From Opitutia bacterium (GTDB lineage: Bacteria; Verrucomicrobiota; Verrucomicrobiia; Opitutales; Seribacteraceae), in the NCBI GenBank assembly GCA_018646565.1, contig JABGUO010000369.1, forward strand, positions 1 to 9,916: a stretch of DNA of 9,916 bases, given 5' to 3'. The number at the start of each line of letters is the position of its first letter. The stretch's first letter is position 1. Shown here one piece after another: positions 6,113-9,916 of the stretch. Below the pieces are notes generated by a model. It was not told the origin of the DNA. It worked only from the letters and a program-made list of their open reading frames with translations, and did not search any database. The position numbers and the translations under genes are program-made.

Positions 6113-8295
6113 ACTTTTATAAATGGGGCCAGTACTAAAGCCACCACAGACATTAATTTAAGCAATATATTGAGAGACGGTCCTGAGGTGTCCTTAAGTG
6201 GGTCACCCACAGTGTCACCGACTACAGTTGCTTTATGTACATCCGAGCCTTTTCCGTATTTCACACCTCCCATTTCGTACCCCTCTTCCACCATCTTTTT
6301 TGCATTATCCCATGCTCCCCCGGCATTGGATTGAAAAAGTGCCATTAAAACCCCAGATGCAGTAACCCCTGCGAGCAAGCCTCCAAGCATTACTGGTCCT
6401 CCTCCAAAGCCAATTACTACCGGGGTGAGAATCGCAACTAAACCGGGGGCAACCATTTCTTTGATTGCCGACTGGGTTGAGATTTCGACACATTTACCAT
6501 ATTCTGCAGCATCGATTGCCTCGTCGAATTGTGCTCTCTCCACTTCAGACCATTGATCAGATGGCCTACCATCATTTTTATCCAAAATTATAAGTGCTTT
6601 CTTGAGGGCTGGAATTTCTTTAAATTGTCGACGAACTTCTTGAATCATTGCCATTGCCGCACGACCTACAGCGCCCATTGCTAAAGCACTAAACAAAAAG
6701 GGCAGCATCGCCCCGATGAATAGCCCGGCCATTACTTTTGGGGTGGATACATCAATCACATCAATTCCAGCAGTTTCCTTGAAAGCGGCAAAAAGTGCGA
6801 GTGCAGTAAGTGCAGCTGATCCAATGGCAAATCCTTTCCCAATTGCAGCGGTTGTATTTCCTACTGCATCAAGCTTGTCAGTGCGTTGCCTTACTTCGCT
6901 AGGAAGTTCGGACATTTCCGCGATTCCACCGGCATTATCAGAAATGGGGCCATAAGCATCTACTGCCAATTGAATCCCTGTATTTGAAAGCATACCTACT
7001 GCAGCAATTGCGATTCCGTAGAGCCCTGCTAATTCATGAGCACCTACAACTGCAGCCGCTAGAATAAGGATAGGAAAAGTGGTGGAGATCATTCCAATTC
7101 CAAGGCCTCCAATTATGTTAGTGGCACTGCCTGTAATGGATTGTTCTACAATTGATTTAACGGGCTTCGTGCCAGTTCCAGTATAATACTCAGTAATTTT
7201 ACCGATAGCTAAACCGGAAACTAATCCAATTATAATTGCATAAAATACGCCATCCGATGTGAAAGTGGCTCCGTCATAGTTCCATGTTTGTGGTAGAAAA
7301 TAATTAATGGTAACATAGGAACATATGATCATTGCGAGAGATGCCACAAGCTCGCCTTTATTCAGGGCTTTGTGTGGGTCCCCACCATCCTTTACTTTTA
7401 CCAAGAAAGTGCCTAAAATGGAGGTGACAATTCCAATTGCTCCTAGTAAAAGAGGTAAAAAGACAGGTGATAATCCATTTAACTCATCTTGGAAATTGTC
7501 AGAACCTGCAACCATAGCTGCTCCCAGGATCATAGTCCCGATAATTGACCCTACATAAGACTCAAATAAATCTGCACCCATTCCGGCCACATCACCCACA
7601 TTATCACCCACATTGTCTGCAATCGTAGCGGGATTGAGCGGGTGATCTTCAGGGATACCTGCCTCCACTTTGCCGACCAAGTCTGCTCCCACATCTGCAG
7701 CTTTCGTGTAAATACCACCACCCACGCGTGCGAAAAGTGCAATTGAAGATGCACCGAATGAAAAACCAGTCAAAACAGAGAGGGTAGTATTTAAGGCAGC
7801 ACCTCCTTCAAAAGCACTAAATTCTTGGGCGAAGTATGCAAATAAACCACCTAATCCAAGAATTCCTAAACCCACAACCCCAAGCCCCATAACGGACCCA
7901 CCCGCAAATGCAACCTCCAGTGCTTTTCCTAAACTTTCTCGAGCGGCATTGGTAGTTCTTACATTAGCTTTTGTGGCCACGACCATTCCTAAATATCCGG
8001 CAAGTGCCGAGCAAAATGCCCCTACAACAAATGAAACTGCGACATACACATGGCTATTTGGGTTTTGTGACCCGCTCCAACCCAAAAGGATCGCTACCGC
8101 AATAACAAACACGAATAAGACTTTATATTCTGCCTTTAAAAACGCCATGGCACCTTCCTGTATGCTCGCCGCAATTTTAGCCATTTGGGGAGTGCCTTCG
8201 GGCTGTGCATTTATTTGTTTGGTCTTCCACCAAGTGAAAAGCAAAGCTACTATTCCAAAGGCGGGTATTATGAGGGAAAGATTTTCAATATTCAT
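6109..8295 (-). CDS. hppA: Membrane-bound ion-translocating pyrophosphatase, K+-dependent type
   Basis: This inner-membrane enzyme hydrolyses pyrophosphate and uses the energy to pump H+ and/or Na+ outwards. The 728 residues form about 16 hydrophobic segments. Catalytic motifs are intact: [11 protein letters not shown] (201-211), D-N-V-G-D-N-V-G-D (227-235), S-D-N-A-G-G-I-A-E (452-460) and [11 protein letters not shown] (693-703). After G-N-T-T (479-482) come Ala483 and Gly486, the pattern known for K+-dependent enzymes; K+-independent ones have Lys and Thr there. The gate Glu lies in D-L-F-E-S (242-246), the position found in Na+, Na+/H+ and some early H+ pumps. It converges on rpe with a 4-base stop overlap and is divergent from the MORN lipoprotein gene. 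Family is certain; the pumped ion is not. Confidence 0.97.
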   Translation of the reverse strand: MNIENLSLIIPAFGIVALLFTWWKTKQINAQPEGTPQMAKIAASIQEGAMAFLKAEYKVLFVFVIAVAILLGWSGSQNPNSHVYVAVSFVVGAFCSALAGYLGMVVATKANVRTTNAARESLGKALEVAFAGGSVMGLGVVGLGILGLGGLFAYFAQEFSAFEGGAALNTTLSVLTGFSFGASSIALFARVGGGIYTKAADVGADLVGKVEAGIPEDHPLNPATIADNVGDNVGDVAGMGADLFESYVGSIIGTMILGAAMVAGSDNFQDELNGLSPVFLPLLLGAIGIVTSILGTFLVKVKDGGDPHKALNKGELVASLAMIICSYVTINYFLPQTWNYDGATFTSDGVFYAIIIGLVSGLAIGKITEYYTGTGTKPVKSIVEQSITGSATNIIGGLGIGMISTTFPILILAAAVVGAHELAGLYGIAIAAVGMLSNTGIQLAVDAYGPISDNAGGIAEMSELPSEVRQRTDKLDAVGNTTAAIGKGFAIGSAALTALALFAAFKETAGIDVIDVSTPKVMAGLFIGAMLPFLFSALAMGAVGRAAMAMIQEVRRQFKEIPALKKALIILDKNDGRPSDQWSEVERAQFDEAIDAAEYGKCVEISTQSAIKEMVAPGLVAILTPVVIGFGGGPVMLGGLLAGVTASGVLMALFQSNAGGAWDNAKKMVEEGYEMGGVKYGKGSDVHKATVVGDTVGDPLKDTSGPSLNILLKLMSVVALVLAPFIKV

Positions 8296-8380
8296 ATTAT
8301 TAGTTTAGGGAGTGAATTTGAGAAAATTAAGATTAATCGAAATCATAATAATAAAGTTTTGACAATAACATTGTAGATTA
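8296..8380. promoter_or_regulatory. Divergent intergenic region between hppA and the MORN lipoprotein gene
   Basis: This AT-rich spacer should hold the start signals for both genes. On the plus strand TTGACA (8359-8364) is a perfect -35 match, but I find no convincing -10 at 16-18 bases. A promoter here would fit the later ATG at 8429 better than the one at 8381. The -35-like box overlaps a small dyad, ACAAT-AAC-ATTGT (8362-8374), which could be an operator half-site pair. On the minus strand TATGAT (complement of about 8341-8346) resembles a -10, without a good -35. All of this is visual. Confidence 0.3.
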
Positions 8381-8428
8381 ATGTCCTTCAATCTTGCATT
8401 CCTCTACAAATTGATCACGCTATTTATT

Positions 8429-9673
8429 ATGAATAATCTGTTCTTAGTTTCTTTTCTTGCCTGTGTTTTATTTTTTTCCTCTTGCCAAAACAGTTATCGG
8501 CAAAACATACCCGAAGATTCTTCCTCCCAAGGTATTGTTGGTGTTACCGATGATGCCTTTCAGGTAACTACTGAGGAGTACGGTAATTACTTTGAATCTC
8601 GATATGGTTTATTGTACCAAAAATTCAATGACCGCGCATTTACCGGACGAATTTTATCAATAGAAAAAGGAGAGAGCGGAGATTATGTTTTAGCTGATGA
8701 ATCTTGGAAAGAAGGAAAAAAAGAGGGTTTAAGTGCTCGCTGGTTTTCAAATGGAATCAAGATGTATGAGAGAAACTATAGTGAGGGTCGTTGGCATGGA
8801 ACAGTAACGCGTTGGTGGCCTAATGGGCAAAAAATGTATGTTCGTGCTTACACAAACGGAACTAGGCATGGAAAAGAAGCAACATGGAGATCGGATGGGT
8901 CTCCAATACAATTATCTGAAAAGCCTTTTGTTACACCTAGGCAAAAACAGGTTATTTCCGAAGATCGTAAGGATGTGAAGGGGGCCTTGCAGTTCCAACC
9001 GGTTGAATCTGGCGATGTAAAAATTTTCCCTGAAGATAAATCAATTGTAAACGAACCCTTTCCCTCTCTACCCGGAAGTGATTCGAGTGAAGATTCTTTT
9101 CCTTCCTTCCCCTCTGATCCATCCCCAATCTCCAATGAATTTCCACCATTGTCTGACGCTCCAAACACGCCAGTGATCGAAGTCACCCCTTCGCTTCCTC
9201 AGAATGATTCTGTTTTATCAGATGATTTGTTAAATCTGCCTGGGAGCGGTACGACTGAATTTCCCCCACTTCCTGAAACCAGTCAGATGCCCTTGGAGGT
9301 TACTCCAGAGTTACCTGCGAGCGATGACGGGTTGCCTCCCCTCCCGGGACTTCCTGAGTCAGTGGACGCAAATCTTCCCTCCTTCCCAAGTTCACCTCCA
9401 AGTGATGAGGGATTACCCCCACTTCCTGGTCTTCCCGATTCTGGTACTACCGATCTTCCTACTTTTCCTGGTTCTGGAGGAGACGACTTACCCCCACTTC
9501 CTGGTCTTCCCGGTTCTGGTGGAGACGATCTCCCACCGTTACCAGGTTCTGGAAGTGATGACCTTCCTCCACTTCCTAGTTTCCCTGATGACTCGAGCGG
9601 AGGGCTTCCTCCTTTACCGGGAGATGATTCCTTAGGGGGTGGCTTACCTCCACTTCCTGATTTTCCTGAGTGA
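8429..9673 (+). CDS. Lipoprotein with MORN-variant repeats and acidic proline-rich repetitive tail
   Basis: The function is unknown. From the ATG at 8429 the product has 414 residues; an in-frame ATG at 8381 gives 430, the numbering used here. A hydrophobic leader ends in F-S-S before Cys35, a likely lipid-attachment Cys, so the protein is probably anchored to the outer or inner membrane. Residues about 86-174 hold three or so MORN-variant (toxin-antitoxin MORN-like) repeats of about 24 residues, with W-F-S-N-G-x-K-M-Y, W-W-P-N-G-Q-K-M-Y and T-W-R-S-D-G. From 221 to 430 the chain is Pro/Ser/Gly/Asp-rich with no Lys, Arg or His, and seven LPPLP motifs start at 318, 345, 370, 384, 395, 409 and 422. 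It looks disordered, perhaps a spacer or binding tail. Neither candidate start has a Shine-Dalgarno sequence. Confidence 0.85.
   Translation: MNNLFLVSFLACVLFFSSCQNSYRQNIPEDSSSQGIVGVTDDAFQVTTEEYGNYFESRYGLLYQKFNDRAFTGRILSIEKGESGDYVLADESWKEGKKEGLSARWFSNGIKMYERNYSEGRWHGTVTRWWPNGQKMYVRAYTNGTRHGKEATWRSDGSPIQLSEKPFVTPRQKQVISEDRKDVKGALQFQPVESGDVKIFPEDKSIVNEPFPSLPGSDSSEDSFPSFPSDPSPISNEFPPLSDAPNTPVIEVTPSLPQNDSVLSDDLLNLPGSGTTEFPPLPETSQMPLEVTPELPASDDGLPPLPGLPESVDANLPSFPSSPPSDEGLPPLPGLPDSGTTDLPTFPGSGGDDLPPLPGLPGSGGDDLPPLPGSGSDDLPPLPSFPDDSSGGLPPLPGDDSLGGGLPPLPDFPE
9328..9662 (+). repeat. Imperfect in-frame repeats encoding LPPLP units
   Basis: This stretch within the lipoprotein gene encodes seven LPPLP motifs separated by Gly/Ser/Asp spacers of uneven length. 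At the DNA level the copies are partly degenerate. The best pair, 9413-9437 and 9488-9512, is identical over 25 bases at a 75-base distance and continues with one mismatch to 33 bases. Uneven spacing and third-base drift suggest old duplication plus purifying selection on the peptide. The repeats also keep another plus frame open as a by-product. Confidence 0.8.
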
Positions 9674-9787
9674 GATTGTATATCTAATTTTTCTTATAAA
9701 ATTCGAATCAATCGGGATTCAAATCAGTTACTTCATCTAAAACTCATTCTATTTAATCGGACATTTGATCTTTTGTGACTTACTTGT

Positions 9788-9806
9788 TTATTATGTTTCA
9801 TAATAA
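9788..9806. repeat. Perfect 8-bp inverted repeat, 3-base centre
   Basis: TTATTATG and CATAATAA flank TTT, giving a perfect 19-base dyad in the non-coding right end. The stem is almost all A-T and no T-run follows directly, so it is a poor intrinsic terminator. An operator for a gene beyond the window or a chance AT dyad are both possible. Confidence 0.5.
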
Positions 9807-9839
9807 CTAGAAAGGCATTTTTATTTCTTAAATTCATTT

Positions 9840-9867
9840 GTTTAATTACATTGGTTTAATTACATTG
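9840..9867. repeat. Perfect 14-bp tandem duplication
   Basis: GTTTAATTACATTG occurs twice in direct succession (9840-9853 and 9854-9867). The second copy also takes part in a 6-bp hairpin, TTACAT/ATGTAA (9860-9865 with 9872-9877). The rest of the 243-base stretch from 9674 to the window end is AT-rich; I see no gene and no clear terminator in it. Confidence 0.75.
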
Positions 9868-9916
9868 AAAAATGTAAAGACCCAATATTTTGATACCCAA
9901 AAATTTCATATGACTC

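Noticed and set aside
7949..8376. Plus-strand open frames over the hppA 5' half
   Set aside because: They are antisense to strongly conserved hppA codons, with no family signature.
9324..9635. Second plus frame of 103 residues in the lipoprotein tail
   Set aside because: It stays open because of the repetitive DNA. The main frame has the coherent LPPLP pattern and a lipoprotein leader.
9316..9667. CRISPR-like repeat array
   Set aside because: Repeats are degenerate, unevenly spaced, in-frame and protein-coding, with no constant repeat and unique spacers.
9705..9720. GAATC/GATTC inverted repeat as terminator of the MORN gene
   Set aside because: The stem is only 5 bp and no T-run follows it.
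9910..9916. ATG at the right edge as start of a further gene
   Set aside because: Only two codons are visible, with no ribosome site, so nothing can be supported.

Overview
The window looks like chromosomal core sequence from a Gram-negative, diderm bacterium. My best guess is Verrucomicrobiota (Opitutae-like). The guess rests on the style of the cysteine-free L32, a signal-peptide-bearing UppP, lipoprotein BamD-like and LptE-like genes, a membrane pyrophosphatase, moderately AT-rich DNA, and gene starts without clear Shine-Dalgarno sequences. The assignment is inference; there is no rRNA here to test it. I see no mobile element, CRISPR array, tRNA or defence system.

Layout. The left edge carries the first 143 codons of trpD (tryptophan synthesis) on the minus strand. 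It is divergent from a plus-strand run of seven closely spaced genes: uppP (undecaprenyl-PP phosphatase, with an unusual signal-like N-terminal extension), rpmF (58-aa ribosomal protein L32), plsX and fabH (phospholipid and fatty-acid initiation), a BamD-like TPR lipoprotein, an LptE-like lipoprotein and rpe (ribulose-5-P 3-epimerase). A plausible sigma70-type promoter lies just upstream of rpmF. The run ends in a tail-to-tail 4-bp overlap with hppA, a 728-aa membrane-bound, ion-pumping pyrophosphatase on the minus strand. hppA is divergent from a lipoprotein gene with MORN-variant repeats and a long, acidic, proline-rich repetitive tail. The last 243 bases are AT-rich and non-coding, with a perfect 14-bp tandem duplication and an 8-bp dyad.

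How the genes fit together. Apart from rpmF, rpe and trpD, the theme is the cell envelope: recycling of the lipid carrier for peptidoglycan and O-antigen (UppP), acyl-phosphate and acetoacetyl-ACP supply for membrane lipids (PlsX, FabH), beta-barrel assembly (BamD-like) and LPS delivery to the outer membrane (LptE-like). HppA removes biosynthetic pyrophosphate and stores its energy as an ion gradient. Its residues point to the K+-dependent subfamily with possible Na+ transport.

Most novel item. The C-terminal lipoprotein at about 8429-9673 combines MORN-variant repeats with about 210 residues that contain no Lys, Arg or His and seven LPPLP motifs. I find no clear previously undescribed multi-gene system.
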